A stretch of 64,000 nucleotides of DNA. Source: Allobaileyella intestinalis (GTDB lineage: Bacteria; Bacillota; Clostridia; Peptostreptococcales; Anaerovoracaceae). Numbering within the stretch: position 1 is the stretch's first letter; each line of letters begins with the position of its first letter. A model generated the notes under the pieces. The model ran no database searches. It had not been told where the DNA came from and saw only the letters and a list, made by a program, of their open reading frames with translations. The DNA is taken from positions 1 to 64,000 of the forward strand of contig NZ_VUNB01000006.1 of assembly GCF_009695865.1 (NCBI RefSeq), read 5' to 3'. The position numbers and the translations under genes are program-made. Below, piece after piece: positions 36,770 through 46,849 of the stretch.

Positions 36770-37882
36770 ATGGAAGAGAACAGAGACAGTATTATTGTAA
36801 GAACCAGTATAGTTGGAATAGTGGCCAATATTTTTCTTGCAGGATTCAAGGCGTTCATCGGACTTGCTGTTGGATCCATCGCCATCGTCATGGACGCAGT
36901 CAACAATCTGAGTGATGTTCTTTCATCAGTCATTACAATTGTAGGAACAAAGCTGGCAGGAAAGGCCCCAGACAGGGAACATCCATTTGGCCACGGCAGA
37001 GTAGAATACCTGTCTGCAATGGTTATAGCAGTCATAGTTCTATATGCAGGAATAACATCCCTGGTGGAGTCCGGCAAGAAGATAATTCATCCTGTAACTC
37101 CTGAATACACCAAGCTGGCACTTATTATTGTTGCTGTGGCAGTAGTGGTTAAGATCCTCCTTGGCTCTTATGTGAAGAAGACAGGAGAGAAAGTGAACTC
37201 CGGATCGTTAATCGCTTCCGGTCAGGATGCCCTCATGGATTCCATAATATCTGCATCTACACTGGTGGCAGCTGTTATTTTCATTGGAACAGGACTTAAA
37301 CTGGAAGCATATCTGGCTGCAGTTATCTCCCTGGTTATCGTAAAAGCCGGAATTGACATGATGAAGGACGCATACAGCCAGATACTGGGAGAAAGGGTTG
37401 ACAGTGATCTGGCAAAGGAAATAAAGAAGACCATAGCTTCCTTTGACGATGTGCGGGGAGCCTATGACCTTGTAATGCACAGTTACGGACCGGACAGATG
37501 GCTGGGTTCCGTTCATATTGAAGTACCGGATTCCATGGACGCTGCAGACATAGATGCCCTGAGCCGGAAGATTACTTCCGTTGTGGCCAAGAAACACGGA
37601 GTGATCATGACCGGAATAGGAATCTATTCCTACAACACCTGCGAAGGAAAGGCCGCAGGAATAAGGCATGAGATAACCCGCATTGCTTCCGATATACCTT
37701 ATGTCCTTCAGGTACACGGATTCTACCTTGACGAGAAGGAGAATGAAATTTCTTTTGACGTAGTAGTAGCCTATGAGGCGGAGGACAGAAGGGCTGTCTG
37801 GAAGCAGGTGGTTGACAAGGTTAAGGAAAAATATCCTGAATACAAGATCAACGTAGCCATGGACAGCGACACCAGCGACTGA
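36770..37882 (+). CDS. Cation diffusion facilitator (CDF) metal transporter
   Basis: Exporter of divalent metal ions, driven by protons. The 370-residue product has six predicted membrane helices. Metal-site candidates are N45/D49 in DAVNNLSD (helix 2) and DALMD in helix 5, and the HPFGHGRVEYL loop is conserved. This N/D plus D/D pattern is more like manganese or iron members than the H/D of zinc exporters; that is inference. A C-terminal cytoplasmic dimerisation domain follows and is longer than average. AGAAGGTG precedes the ATG. Confidence 0.9.
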   Translation: MEENRDSIIVRTSIVGIVANIFLAGFKAFIGLAVGSIAIVMDAVNNLSDVLSSVITIVGTKLAGKAPDREHPFGHGRVEYLSAMVIAVIVLYAGITSLVESGKKIIHPVTPEYTKLALIIVAVAVVVKILLGSYVKKTGEKVNSGSLIASGQDALMDSIISASTLVAAVIFIGTGLKLEAYLAAVISLVIVKAGIDMMKDAYSQILGERVDSDLAKEIKKTIASFDDVRGAYDLVMHSYGPDRWLGSVHIEVPDSMDAADIDALSRKITSVVAKKHGVIMTGIGIYSYNTCEGKAAGIRHEITRIASDIPYVLQVHGFYLDEKENEISFDVVVAYEAEDRRAVWKQVVDKVKEKYPEYKINVAMDSDTSD

Positions 37883-37946
37883 CGGATATGGCGGCATTGT
37901 AAGTGTTAAAGAAGTATTGCAGTTTTGTTAATGTACGGGAGGAGAA

Positions 37947-39920
37947 ATGCCTGAATTTAAGGTTCATTCGGATTTCGACATGATGGGGGACCAGCCCCGG
38001 GCCGTGGATAATATCGTTAACAGCATTCAGATGGGTAACAAGCACCAGACCCTCATGGGAGTAACTGGATCCGGTAAGACCTTTTCCATGGCGAAGATAA
38101 TCGAGAGGGTACAGAAACCAACCCTGGTAATTTCCCACAACAAGACTCTTGCCGCACAACTTCACGGGGAGTTTAAAGAATTTTTTCCGGAAAATGCTGT
38201 TGAATACTTCGTGTCGTACTACGACTTCTACCAGCCGGAGGCGTACGTGCCTTCCACAGACACCTATATCGAGAAAGATGCGGATATCAACGACGAAATT
38301 GATAAGCTGAGACACAGTGCAACGGCAGCTCTTCTTGAGAGGAGAGATGTAATAGTCGTCGCCAGTGTTTCGTGTATCTACGGCCTGGGTTCTCCAAAAT
38401 CTTACCGCAATCAGCTGCTCAGCCTGCGGACGGGCATGGAGATCGACAGGGATCAGATTATACGGCGCCTTGTGGATATTCAGTATACAAGAAACGACAT
38501 AGACTTCCAGAGAGGTACTTTCAGAGCCAGGGGAGATACGGTGGATATTTATCCTGCTGGAGGAGAGAGTGCCGTCAGGGTGGAGATGTTCGGCGACGAG
38601 ATTGAGGATATCAAGGAGCTGAATCCTGTTACTGGAGAAATAACCGGAATCAGGAATCATATCAGCATTTTCCCGGCATCTCACTATGTAACCGATAAGG
38701 CGGACATGGAGCTGGCGGTGGCTGCCATCAAGGAAGAACTGAAGGAAAGAGTTGACTGGTTCAAGGCCAATGGAAAGCTGCTGGAGGCAGAGCGCCTTGA
38801 GCAGAGGACAAACTTTGACATTGAGATGATGATGGAAGTTGGCAGATGCAAGGGCATAGAGAACTATTCAAGGCACTTGAACTTCCTTAAACCTGGGGAG
38901 AGGCCATACACCCTTCTGGATTACTTCCCGGAGGATTTTCTTGTAATCATCGATGAGTCCCACGCCATGCTTCCCCAGCTGAGAGCCATGTATAACGGGG
39001 ACAGGGCAAGGAAAAGTTCCCTGGTGGAGTACGGTTTCAGGCTGCCTTCAGCTCTGGACAACAGGCCTCTTAAGTTTGAGGAATTTGAAGACCTGGTGGG
39101 ACAGACCGTATACGTAAGTGCAACTCCGGGAAAATACGAAATCGAGCACTCAGCAGGTATTACTGCGGAGCAGCTCATCAGGCCAACGGGCCTTCTGGAC
39201 CCGCCAATAGAGGTAAGGCCTACAGAAGGGCAGATAGATGACCTTATTGGAGAAATCTACAAGACTACAGATAAGGGGGAGAGGGTTCTGATAACCACCC
39301 TAACCAAGAGAATGGCGGAAGACCTTACAACCTATCTGAGAAACTCCGGAATAAGAGTAAGATATCTTCACTCGGACATCGACAACTTCGAGAGACTGGA
39401 AATAATAAGAGACCTGCGTCTGGGAGAATTTGATGTTCTCGTAGGCATCAACCTCCTCAGGGAAGGACTGGACCTGCCTGAGGTTTCGCTGATCGCCATA
39501 CTGGATGCAGATAAGGAAGGGTTCCTGAGAACTGAAACATCTCTGATACAGACAGTAGGAAGGGCTGCAAGAAACGAACATGGACGGGTTATCATGTATG
39601 GCGATCATATCAGTAAAGCCATGAGATATACCATCGATGAGACTTCCCGCCGCCGCACCGTCCAGGATAAATACAACAAGGAACACGGCATTGTGCCTCA
39701 CACCATCGTTAAACCTATAAGAGATGTAATTGAGGCCACAAAGGCATATACGGGAGATGGCAAGATCAAGAAGCCAGAGGAGATGACTGGCCGTGAGATG
39801 AAGGAAGCCATTAAGAACCTGGAAAAGGAAATGAAAGAGGCCGCTGCAAATCTGGAGTTCGAGCGGGCAGCAGAACTCCGCGACATGCTCTTTGACTTAA
39901 GGAGCAGCAAGCGGTCCTAG
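37947..39920 (+). CDS. uvrB: Excinuclease ABC subunit B
   Basis: Damage-verifying helicase-like subunit of nucleotide excision repair. The 657-residue product has Walker A GVTGSGKT at residues 38-45, the beta-hairpin region [12 protein letters not shown], helicase motifs ([21 protein letters not shown]) and a C-terminal UVR motif that binds UvrC. AGGAGG precedes the ATG. It forms an operon with uvrA, 9 nt downstream. Confidence 0.98.
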   Translation: MPEFKVHSDFDMMGDQPRAVDNIVNSIQMGNKHQTLMGVTGSGKTFSMAKIIERVQKPTLVISHNKTLAAQLHGEFKEFFPENAVEYFVSYYDFYQPEAYVPSTDTYIEKDADINDEIDKLRHSATAALLERRDVIVVASVSCIYGLGSPKSYRNQLLSLRTGMEIDRDQIIRRLVDIQYTRNDIDFQRGTFRARGDTVDIYPAGGESAVRVEMFGDEIEDIKELNPVTGEITGIRNHISIFPASHYVTDKADMELAVAAIKEELKERVDWFKANGKLLEAERLEQRTNFDIEMMMEVGRCKGIENYSRHLNFLKPGERPYTLLDYFPEDFLVIIDESHAMLPQLRAMYNGDRARKSSLVEYGFRLPSALDNRPLKFEEFEDLVGQTVYVSATPGKYEIEHSAGITAEQLIRPTGLLDPPIEVRPTEGQIDDLIGEIYKTTDKGERVLITTLTKRMAEDLTTYLRNSGIRVRYLHSDIDNFERLEIIRDLRLGEFDVLVGINLLREGLDLPEVSLIAILDADKEGFLRTETSLIQTVGRAARNEHGRVIMYGDHISKAMRYTIDETSRRRTVQDKYNKEHGIVPHTIVKPIRDVIEATKAYTGDGKIKKPEEMTGREMKEAIKNLEKEMKEAAANLEFERAAELRDMLFDLRSSKRS

Positions 39921-39929
39921 GAGGAAGAA

Positions 39930-42782
39930 TTGGAAAAAAATATAGTAATCAAAGGGGCCAGAGAGCACAACCTGAAGAATCTTGACGTCACGATTCCCCG
40001 GGACAAGCTGGTGGTTATGACTGGGCTCAGCGGATCAGGAAAATCATCGCTGGCATTCGATACAATCTATGCAGAGGGTCAGAAGAAATACGTAGAGAGT
40101 CTGTCTGCATACGCAAGACAGTTCCTGGGACTAATGAAAAAGCCTGACGTCAGCCTGATAGAGGGCCTGAGCCCGGCTATTTCCATCGATCAGAAGACAA
40201 CAAACAAGAATCCCCGTTCTACAGTAGGTACAGTCACTGAAATCTACGATTATCTCAGGCTGCTCTACGCCAGAATAGGCGTTCCCCACTGTCCTGTTTG
40301 CGGAAGGGAGATTTCCAGCGCTTCCGTAGATACGATTGTGGACAAGATCTGTGAGAAGGGTGAGGGAACCAGGCTTACAGTCCTTGCTCCGGTAATAAGG
40401 GGAAGAAAGGGAGAGCATAAGGCTGTTTTTTCCAGGATAAAAAGAGATGGCTACATCCGTGTAAGGGTTGACGGCCAGATGAAGTCTCTGGATGAAGGGG
40501 ACATTGTTCTGGAGAAAAACAAGAAACATACTATTGAAATTGCTGTGGACAGGATCAAGGTCAGATCGGACAATCACAGCCGTATCTCGGAAGCCGTTGA
40601 ATTGGCGCTGAAAGAAGGAGAGGGAATAGTCAATGTTCTTTTCCAAACAAGAGGAGAGGACGGAGAGCTAATTGACAACCTGGAGACTTTCAGTACAAAC
40701 TTCGCATGCGCGGAACACGGAGTGTGCATCGAAGAGATGGAGCCCAGAATGTTTTCCTTCAACAGCCCTTACGGTGCCTGCGAGAACTGTTCCGGTCTGG
40801 GATTTACCCTGAGAATTGATCCGGACAGGCTCATCGTCGATGAGAATATCTCCATACTGAATGGGGCTCTTGGCAATGTTTTCGGATCTATGGATTCCAT
40901 GGGATGGTACAGGCACATGCTGAACACCCTGGCTGAAGATCATAAAACCAGGCTGGATGTTCCATACAAGGATCTGCCAGAGGATTTCAAAAATGATCTT
41001 CTTTACGGAACTGGAGAACGGAAGATCAAATACGACTACGTAAGCAAGGCTGGCAAGGTCAGCCACATGAACCACACCTTCGAGGGCATCATTCCAAATC
41101 TGGAGAGACGTTACGGAGAAACAAACTCAGATTACATAAAGGAAAAAATCGCAGCACTTCAGGAAGAGTCCCAGTGCAAGGTTTGCCATGGAAAAAGGCT
41201 GAAAGACAAGGTTCTTGCCGTTACCGTAGGTGGAATTAATATTATTGATCTTACGGAAAAATCTGTTGGCGATGCCCTGAAGTTCTTCGATGAGCTGGAG
41301 CTTTCGGAGAGAGATCAGAAGATTGCTGCTATGATACTCAAGGAAATCAAGGGGAGACTGGGCTTTCTGAAGAACGTGGGACTTGGATACCTGACACTGG
41401 ACAGAAGCAGCGGCACCCTGTCCGGAGGAGAATCCCAGAGAATCAGGCTTGCTACTCAGATCGGATCCGGACTTGTTGGAGTTCTTTATATTCTTGATGA
41501 GCCAAGCATCGGCCTTCACCAGAGAGACAACGCCCGGCTGCTCCAGTCACTGAGAAGGCTTACAGACATGGGAAACTCACTTATTGTGGTGGAACACGAT
41601 GAGGATACCATGTACGCAGCAGACCACATTGTGGACATCGGACCAGGGGCCGGAATGAACGGAGGACATCTTGTTTGCCAGGGAACTGTTGAGGATATAA
41701 AGGCCTGCCCGGAATCCATAACGGGCCAGTATCTCTCGGGGAAAAAATCAATCAAGGTGCCTGAACAGCGCCGCCCCGGAAACGGCACCCATCTGAAGGT
41801 ATACGGAGCCGCCGAACACAACCTGAAAAACATCGACGTTACTTTTGACGGCGGAAAGCTGATCTGCGTTACCGGTGTGTCCGGTTCTGGAAAGAGCACC
41901 CTGGTAAACGAGATCGTCTACAAAGCAGTGTCCCGGGTGACAAACAGAACACAGGCAAGACCGGGAAAATTCAGAAAGATAGAAGGAATCGAAAACTTCG
42001 ACAAGATAATCGACATAGATCAGACGCCTATTGGAAAAACGCCAAGATCTAATCCTGCCACATACACAGGCATGTTTACAGGAATCAGAGAGCTTTTCGC
42101 CGAGATGCCAGAAGCTAAAATGAGAGGCTATACAAAAGGCCGCTTCAGCTTCAACATGAAGGGCGGCCGCTGCGAGAGCTGCGGCGGTGACGGAATAATC
42201 AAGGTAGAGATGAATTTCCTGCCAGACGTTTTCGTTCCCTGTGAGGTCTGCGGCGGAGCCAGATATAACCATGAAACTCTGGAGGTTAAATACAAGGGCA
42301 AAAACATCTCCGACGTCCTTAACATGACGGTGGAAGAGGCGCTGCCTTTCTTCCAGAACCACAGCAACATCGAGAAATACCTGAGAACCCTCAACGATGT
42401 GGGCCTTGGATATGTAAAACTGGGTCAGCCTTCAACCCAGCTCTCAGGAGGAGAGGCCCAGAGAATCAAACTGGCAACAGAGCTGTCCAGAAGAAGCACC
42501 GGAAAAACCCTCTACATCATGGACGAGCCTACAACAGGCCTTCATTTTGCAGACGTGGATAAGCTGATGGAAGTAATCCAGAGACTGGTAGATGAGGGAA
42601 ATACAGTAATAGTCATCGAACATAACCTGGATGTGATCAAGTGTGCAGACCAGATAATCGATCTGGGACCTGAAGGAGGAGACGGGGGCGGAACCCTTGT
42701 TGCAACCGGAACCCCTGAGGAAGTAGCCGCAGTTCCGGAATCATACACAGGGCAGTACCTCAAGAAAATCCTTAAACTGTAG
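39930..42782 (+). CDS. uvrA: Excinuclease ABC subunit A
   Basis: DNA-damage recognition ATPase with two ABC modules. The 950-residue product has Walker [10 protein letters not shown] near residue 32 and GVSGSGKST near 649, two LSGGE signatures, and zinc modules ([13 protein letters not shown] with CEVCGG). The start is a TTG codon with AGGAGGAAG just before, giving [17 protein letters not shown], which matches the family N-terminus. Confidence 0.98.
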   Translation: MEKNIVIKGAREHNLKNLDVTIPRDKLVVMTGLSGSGKSSLAFDTIYAEGQKKYVESLSAYARQFLGLMKKPDVSLIEGLSPAISIDQKTTNKNPRSTVGTVTEIYDYLRLLYARIGVPHCPVCGREISSASVDTIVDKICEKGEGTRLTVLAPVIRGRKGEHKAVFSRIKRDGYIRVRVDGQMKSLDEGDIVLEKNKKHTIEIAVDRIKVRSDNHSRISEAVELALKEGEGIVNVLFQTRGEDGELIDNLETFSTNFACAEHGVCIEEMEPRMFSFNSPYGACENCSGLGFTLRIDPDRLIVDENISILNGALGNVFGSMDSMGWYRHMLNTLAEDHKTRLDVPYKDLPEDFKNDLLYGTGERKIKYDYVSKAGKVSHMNHTFEGIIPNLERRYGETNSDYIKEKIAALQEESQCKVCHGKRLKDKVLAVTVGGINIIDLTEKSVGDALKFFDELELSERDQKIAAMILKEIKGRLGFLKNVGLGYLTLDRSSGTLSGGESQRIRLATQIGSGLVGVLYILDEPSIGLHQRDNARLLQSLRRLTDMGNSLIVVEHDEDTMYAADHIVDIGPGAGMNGGHLVCQGTVEDIKACPESITGQYLSGKKSIKVPEQRRPGNGTHLKVYGAAEHNLKNIDVTFDGGKLICVTGVSGSGKSTLVNEIVYKAVSRVTNRTQARPGKFRKIEGIENFDKIIDIDQTPIGKTPRSNPATYTGMFTGIRELFAEMPEAKMRGYTKGRFSFNMKGGRCESCGGDGIIKVEMNFLPDVFVPCEVCGGARYNHETLEVKYKGKNISDVLNMTVEEALPFFQNHSNIEKYLRTLNDVGLGYVKLGQPSTQLSGGEAQRIKLATELSRRSTGKTLYIMDEPTTGLHFADVDKLMEVIQRLVDEGNTVIVIEHNLDVIKCADQIIDLGPEGGDGGGTLVATGTPEEVAAVPESYTGQYLKKILKL

Positions 42783-42856
42783 AAATATGAAAGCATAAGA
42801 AGATTAGAAGATAAGAGCTGAAAGACAGTACAGCAGCAATACAGTAACAGTACGAC

Positions 42857-42885
42857 TTGACATTGCTGTTGAATACAAGTATAAT
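42857..42885 (+). promoter_or_regulatory. Consensus promoter of tRNA-Arg
   Basis: TTGACA (42857-42862), a 17-bp spacer, and TATAAT (42880-42885): perfect hexamers, about 15 bp before the tRNA gene. Confidence 0.92.
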
Positions 42886-42900
42886 TGCTGTGCTGTTTGA

Positions 42901-42977
42901 GCGTCCGTAGCTCAATTGGATAGAGTAACGCACTACGAATGCGGAGGTTCAGGGTTCGAGTCCCTGCGGGTGCACCA
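42901..42977 (+). tRNA. tRNA-Arg (anticodon ACG)
   Basis: Cloverleaf with acceptor GCGTCCG/CGGGTGC (two wobbles), D-arm GCTC/GAGT, anticodon loop CTACGAA with anticodon ACG reading CGU-type arginine codons, T-arm CAGGG-TTCGAGT-CCCTG and an encoded CCA end. The first anticodon-stem pair is a mismatch. It has its own promoter and terminator. Confidence 0.94.
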
Positions 42978-42988
42978 TAGCAAATGAG

Positions 42989-43035
42989 AAAAGCCGCTGA
43001 AATCAACGGAAACGTTGAAATCAGCGGCTTTTTAG
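42989..43035 (+). terminator. tRNA-Arg terminator
   Basis: AAAGCCGCTGA with an inner TCAACG-GAAA-CGTTGA stem and TCAGCGGCTTT, followed by T5. A long, near-perfect hairpin. Confidence 0.92.
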
Positions 43036-43140
43036 TTGCTGTTTAATGTTAAATTGGCGGACTCGTGGACCGGACCATTGGGCTTCAAACCCATTACAGG
43101 CACCCTGCCTAGCAGTGGACAGTGAACAGGGCAGGAAAAT

Positions 43141-43240
43141 CCATGATAGGGGGATTTTTCTGCAAGCCATGGAATGGTCCCTGGCAAAATTCCATGATAT
43201 GGGAAATTCTGCATATGTCATGGAAAAAGTTTTCCTCGCA
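43141..43240. repeat. 51-bp-period repeat, copy B (2 units)
   Basis: CCATGAT begins at 43141 and 43192, and CATGGAA at 43168 and 43219, so both the 51-bp period and the 27-bp arm spacing of the array at 960-1330 are reproduced. The bases between the arms differ from copy A. Confidence 0.85.
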
Positions 43241-43735
43241 GCTTGCTTTTCCTTGTCCCAGCAGTACTATCAAGCGAATTCGCATTTAGTACTGCTCCGA
43301 CAACCCCCATGGAGCAGTACTAACGAAGTAATCGGCATTCAGTACTGCTCCGAAAACTTGTCACCAGCAGTATTATCAACATAATTCGCGTTTAATACTG
43401 CTCCGACAACCTCCATGGAGCAGTACTAACAAAGAAATCCGCATTCAGTACTGCTCCGACAATCCCCATGGAGCAGTAGTAACAAAGAAATCGGCATTCA
43501 GTACTGCTCTCACCCCCTTGTCACCAGCAGTAGTATCAACAGAATCCGCGTTTAGTACTGCTCCGACAACCCCCATGGAGCAGTAGTAACAAAGAAATCG
43601 GCATTCAGTACTGCTCCAACAGAAGACCGCGAGCAGTACAGCGCTAACAATTACTGTTCAGTACTGCTCCCGCCACTTGTCATCAGCAGTACTATCAACA
43701 GAAGCCGCATTCAGTACTGCTTTCAAACCGTCGGA
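43241..43735. repeat. 53-bp-period palindromic repeat, copy B (about 10 units)
   Basis: ACTGCTC begins at 43291, 43344, 43397, 43450, 43503, 43557, 43610, 43663 and 43716 (last one degenerate), with period 53 (once 54) and a decayed unit before them. GAGCAGT follows each start by 21 bp, as in copy A at 181-945, but the arms are extended to AGTACTGCTC/GAGCAGTACT, and loop (CGACAACCCCCATG type) and linker (AACAAAGAAATCGGCATTC type) differ. No gene is seen. Confidence 0.92.
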
Positions 43736-43756
43736 CAATCCACCTGGTAGTCAGTA

Positions 43757-43916
43757 AACCTCCGTCCGTATCCCGCAAGGCTGGTGAAATCTCCGTAAGT
43801 CTATTAAGGTCTCCATCAAACGTATTGCCTTTAGTCTTCTAAGGTCTCCGTCCGTATCCCGCAAGGCCGGTAAAACCTCCGTCAACCCGTAATGGCTTAA
43901 ACCTCATTCAATCTCC
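43757..43916. repeat. Degenerate CTCCGT-type repeat downstream of trpB2
   Basis: CTCCGTCCGTATCCCGCAAG occurs at 43760 and 43846 (86 bp apart), with further CTCCGT or CTCCAT copies at 43791, 43811 and 43878. It reaches to the trpB2 stop codon and would be its 3' untranslated region. Confidence 0.65.
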
Positions 43917-45284
43917 TTAAATCTCCGGCAAGCTGTCAAATCCCGGCTGCAGTTCTTCATCTGAAGGGATGAAATCTGTCATGGTGCCCTCATTAAATTG
44001 CTGATAGGCAGTAAGGTCAAAGTATCCAGTGCCTGACAGACCGAATAAGATAGTCTTTTTATCACCTGTTTCCCTGCACTTTACAGCTTCATCAATTGCG
44101 CACCGGATTGCATGGCTGCTTTCTGGGGCAGGAAGAATCCCTTCAGTTTTTGCAAACATAGTTGCAGCCTTGAACACGTCGGTCTGTTCGTATGCTCTGG
44201 CCTCCATCAGCCCCTGGTGGTAAAGCTCTGACAGGGTGCTGCTCATTCCATGATATCTCAGGCCTCCTGCGTGGTTAGGAGAGGGAATGAAATCGTGACC
44301 TAAGGTGTACATTTTTGCCATAGGGCAGACCATGCCTGTATCGCAGAAATCATAAGCATATTTTCCTCTGGTAAGGCTAGGGCAGGAAGCAGGTTCTGCC
44401 GCAATTATCCTGTAGTCAGCCTGGCCCCGCAGCTTTTCACCCATAAACGGAGCAATAAGGCCTCCTAGGTTGGAGCCGCCGCCGGCGCATCCAATGATGG
44501 TGTCAGGTTTTATCTGGTATTTATCCAGAGCTGCCTTGGCCTCAAGACCAATAATGCTCTGGTGAAGGAGAACCTGGTTCAGCACGCTTCCCAGAACATA
44601 TCTGTAACCACTGGAAGAAACGGCAGTTTCAACGGCTTCCGAAATAGCACATCCAAGGCTGCCCGTAGTGCCCGGATGCTGGCTCAGGATTTTCCGGCCA
44701 ACAGCAGTTTTTTCCGAAGGAGATGGAGTAACATCTGCGCCGTAAGTTCTCATGACTTCACGGCGGAATGGTTTCTGCTCATAAGAGACTTTTACCATAA
44801 AAACTTTGCAATCAAGGCCGAAGTGGGCGCAGGCCATGGACAGAGCAGTGCCCCACTGACCGGCTCCTGTTTCTGTTGTTACGCCCTTGAGACCTTGTTT
44901 CTTTGCGTAGTAGGCCTGAGCGATGGCAGAATTAAGCTTGTGGCTTCCGCTGGTATTATTTCCTTCGAATTTGTAATAAATTTGCGCCGGGGTGTCCAGA
45001 GCCTCTTCCAGGCGGTAGGCACGAACTAATGGAGAAGGGCGGTAAGTCTTGTAGAAATCCAGAACTTCCCGGGGAATATCAAAAAAACGGGTGGTATCGT
45101 CCAGTTCCTGATCCACCAGCTCCTGGCAGAAAACCGGCGTCAGCTCATCTTTTGTGACCGGCTTAAGAGTGGCAGGATTTAAAAGAGGGGCAGGTTTGAT
45201 CTTCATATCGGACCTGAGATTGTAGTACTGGGCAGGCATCTCATCCTCGCTGAGATAGATTTTGTTTGGAATCTGGTTTGTCAT
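43917..45284 (-). CDS. trpB2: TrpB2-type tryptophan synthase beta-like protein
   Basis: PLP enzyme of the TrpB2 group, which makes tryptophan from serine and indole, often without a TrpA partner. The 455-residue product has the PLP lysine in SGSHKLNSA (K116) and the phosphate loop GCAGGGSNLGG. The N-terminal extension and the GRRILSQHPG-type insert are typical of TrpB2 rather than TrpB1. The start is ATG 45284, after AGGAGAAC; the frame extends 28 codons upstream without a ribosome site. No other trp gene is nearby. A Trp T-box leader precedes it. Confidence 0.9.
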   Translation of the reverse strand: MTNQIPNKIYLSEDEMPAQYYNLRSDMKIKPAPLLNPATLKPVTKDELTPVFCQELVDQELDDTTRFFDIPREVLDFYKTYRPSPLVRAYRLEEALDTPAQIYYKFEGNNTSGSHKLNSAIAQAYYAKKQGLKGVTTETGAGQWGTALSMACAHFGLDCKVFMVKVSYEQKPFRREVMRTYGADVTPSPSEKTAVGRKILSQHPGTTGSLGCAISEAVETAVSSSGYRYVLGSVLNQVLLHQSIIGLEAKAALDKYQIKPDTIIGCAGGGSNLGGLIAPFMGEKLRGQADYRIIAAEPASCPSLTRGKYAYDFCDTGMVCPMAKMYTLGHDFIPSPNHAGGLRYHGMSSTLSELYHQGLMEARAYEQTDVFKAATMFAKTEGILPAPESSHAIRCAIDEAVKCRETGDKKTILFGLSGTGYFDLTAYQQFNEGTMTDFIPSDEELQPGFDSLPEI

Positions 45285-45345
45285 AACTGTTCTCCTTTCG
45301 CGAAACACAATGATTTGAATACTTTCGGGAGAGGAGGTTGTATGT

Positions 45346-45645
45346 AAAAAAACTCCTGTCCCATACAAAAACTGCTGGGACAGGAGTAGTATCTCTCAGT
45401 CGAGGCTCCTGCGGTGCCACCCGGCTTGACGCTTATGCGCCCGCTTTTAGCATACGTGTTCATATGCAAGGTTTGATAACGGAGGTCCCTCTCCGTCTTC
45501 CATACTAAGGATCAAGATTAAGGGTCAAAATCCTTTTCCGGTCGCCCTCCGAAGCCCATTCACCCCGGGTTCCCATACTGTCATCACAGCCACGGCAGCT
45601 CTCTCTAATGGAAAGGTCCAGGACTACTCACTCTTCGTCAAAGGT
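45346..45645 (-). promoter_or_regulatory. T-box riboswitch, specifier TGG (tryptophan)
   Basis: On the minus strand the leader has a stem I start (GAAGAGTGAGTAG), AGAGAG, a specifier segment GTGAATGGGCTT where TGG is complementary at 45556-45558, the T-box sequence GGGTGGCACCGC (45410-45424), and a terminator whose ten-pair stem (45353-45386) is followed by seven T. Uncharged tRNA-Trp should stabilise the antiterminator and turn trpB2 on. The specifier assignment rests on position and on the regulated gene. Confidence 0.9.
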
Positions 45646-45667
45646 TTAAAAATTAAATTGTAGTGAC

Positions 45668-45696
45668 ATATTAGCAAAAACAACAAATTACGTCAA
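45668..45696 (-). promoter_or_regulatory. Promoter of the T-box/trpB2 unit
   Basis: On the minus strand TTGACG (45691-45696), a 17-bp spacer, and TAATAT (45668-45673), just upstream of the T-box leader. Confidence 0.8.
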
Positions 45697-45772
45697 GAAA
45701 AATTACATAAATAATGAAAAAATCACAAAAAAACAGGCAGAACGAATAGCCGATAATTTGCCTCCAGTTTCT

Positions 45773-46801
45773 CTACAGAAGCTCTGCAATCTCATAGATA
45801 AGCCTGGCCGTTTTCTCCCATCCGATGCAAGGGTCGGTAATAGACTGGCCGTATACAGTCCCCTCAGGGCCCTGTTTTCCGTCTTCAATATAAGATTCAA
45901 TCATAAGCCCCTTAACAATGCCGGCCACATCTTCATTGTGCCGCATGCTGTGGAGCACTTCCTTGGCAATCCTGGACTGCTCGAAACAGTTTTTTCCTGA
46001 ATTGGCATGGTTAGTATCAACGATAACCGCCGGATTGACCAGAGAGGATTTTTCGTACAGGCCACTAAGTTCCACCAGATCCTCATAGTGGTAGTTGGGA
46101 CTGGAGTGACCCTGCCGGTCCGTATAACCCCTTAGAATTGCGTGGGCCAGGGGATTTCCCTTGGACTCCGCCTCCCAGTTTTCATACAGAAAAGTATGAG
46201 GGTGCTGAGCAGCTGTAATGGAATTCATCATTATGCTAAGGTCCCCGCTGGTGGGATTTTTCATTCCAACAGGAATATCCTGACCGCTGGCTGTAAGGCG
46301 ATGCTGCTGATTTTCCACTGACCGGGCCCCTACAGCCACATAGCTGAGCACATCGGACAGATATCTCTGGTTCCCGGGATACAGCATTTCGTCTGCCGTG
46401 CTGAGGCCCGTCTCCTCAAGGACCCGTATGTGAAGGCGCCTGGTGGAAATCAGCCCTTTGAGCATGTTGGGCTCTCCAGAGGGATCAGGCTGATGGAGCA
46501 TGCCTTTATAGCCGTCTCCTGTAGTCCGGGGCTTATTCGTATACACCCGAGGGACGATGAGAATTTTTTCCTTAACCTCATCCTGAATGGCCGCCAGCCG
46601 CCCGCAGTAATCCAGAACTGCATCAGTCCGGTCAGCAGAGCAAGGACCGATGATAAGGAGGAAACGGTTGCTTTTTCCTGTAAAAATTTCTTCGATTTCC
46701 CGGTCTCTTGCGGCTTTCCGCTGCCGGGTGGCTTCAGTAAGGGGATACATGGCCCGTATCTCCGAAACCGTTGGAATTTTCCTTCTTAACACTAAATTCA
46801 T
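45773..46801 (-). CDS. aroF: 3-deoxy-7-phosphoheptulonate synthase (class I DAHP synthase)
   Basis: First enzyme of the shikimate pathway: phosphoenolpyruvate plus erythrose 4-phosphate to DAHP. The 342-residue product is of the E. coli AroFGH type, with IIGPCSADRTDAV, PRVYTNKPRTTGDGYKG, GARSVENQQHR, PVGMKNPTSGD and VIVDTNHANSGKN. The absence of an ACT or chorismate mutase fusion leaves the feedback effector open. It is the last gene of the pheA-aroA-aroF operon, 48 nt after aroA. Confidence 0.94.
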   Translation of the reverse strand: MNLVLRRKIPTVSEIRAMYPLTEATRQRKAARDREIEEIFTGKSNRFLLIIGPCSADRTDAVLDYCGRLAAIQDEVKEKILIVPRVYTNKPRTTGDGYKGMLHQPDPSGEPNMLKGLISTRRLHIRVLEETGLSTADEMLYPGNQRYLSDVLSYVAVGARSVENQQHRLTASGQDIPVGMKNPTSGDLSIMMNSITAAQHPHTFLYENWEAESKGNPLAHAILRGYTDRQGHSSPNYHYEDLVELSGLYEKSSLVNPAVIVDTNHANSGKNCFEQSRIAKEVLHSMRHNEDVAGIVKGLMIESYIEDGKQGPEGTVYGQSITDPCIGWEKTARLIYEIAELL

Positions 46802-46849
46802 TGTATAACTCCGTTGATTATTCTTTGATTCCCTAAACCTGCATTGAGT

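Noticed and set aside
43050-43130. A tRNA-Sec-like fragment: TGGG-CTTCAAA-CCCA at about 43078-43093 has a UCA anticodon loop and is followed by a CCCTGCC/GGGCAGG stem that resembles a long variable arm.
   Set aside because: There is no T-arm with TTCRA, no matching acceptor ends and no CCA within 100 nt. A seven-base loop motif with a four-pair stem can occur by chance. selC is expected elsewhere in the genome.
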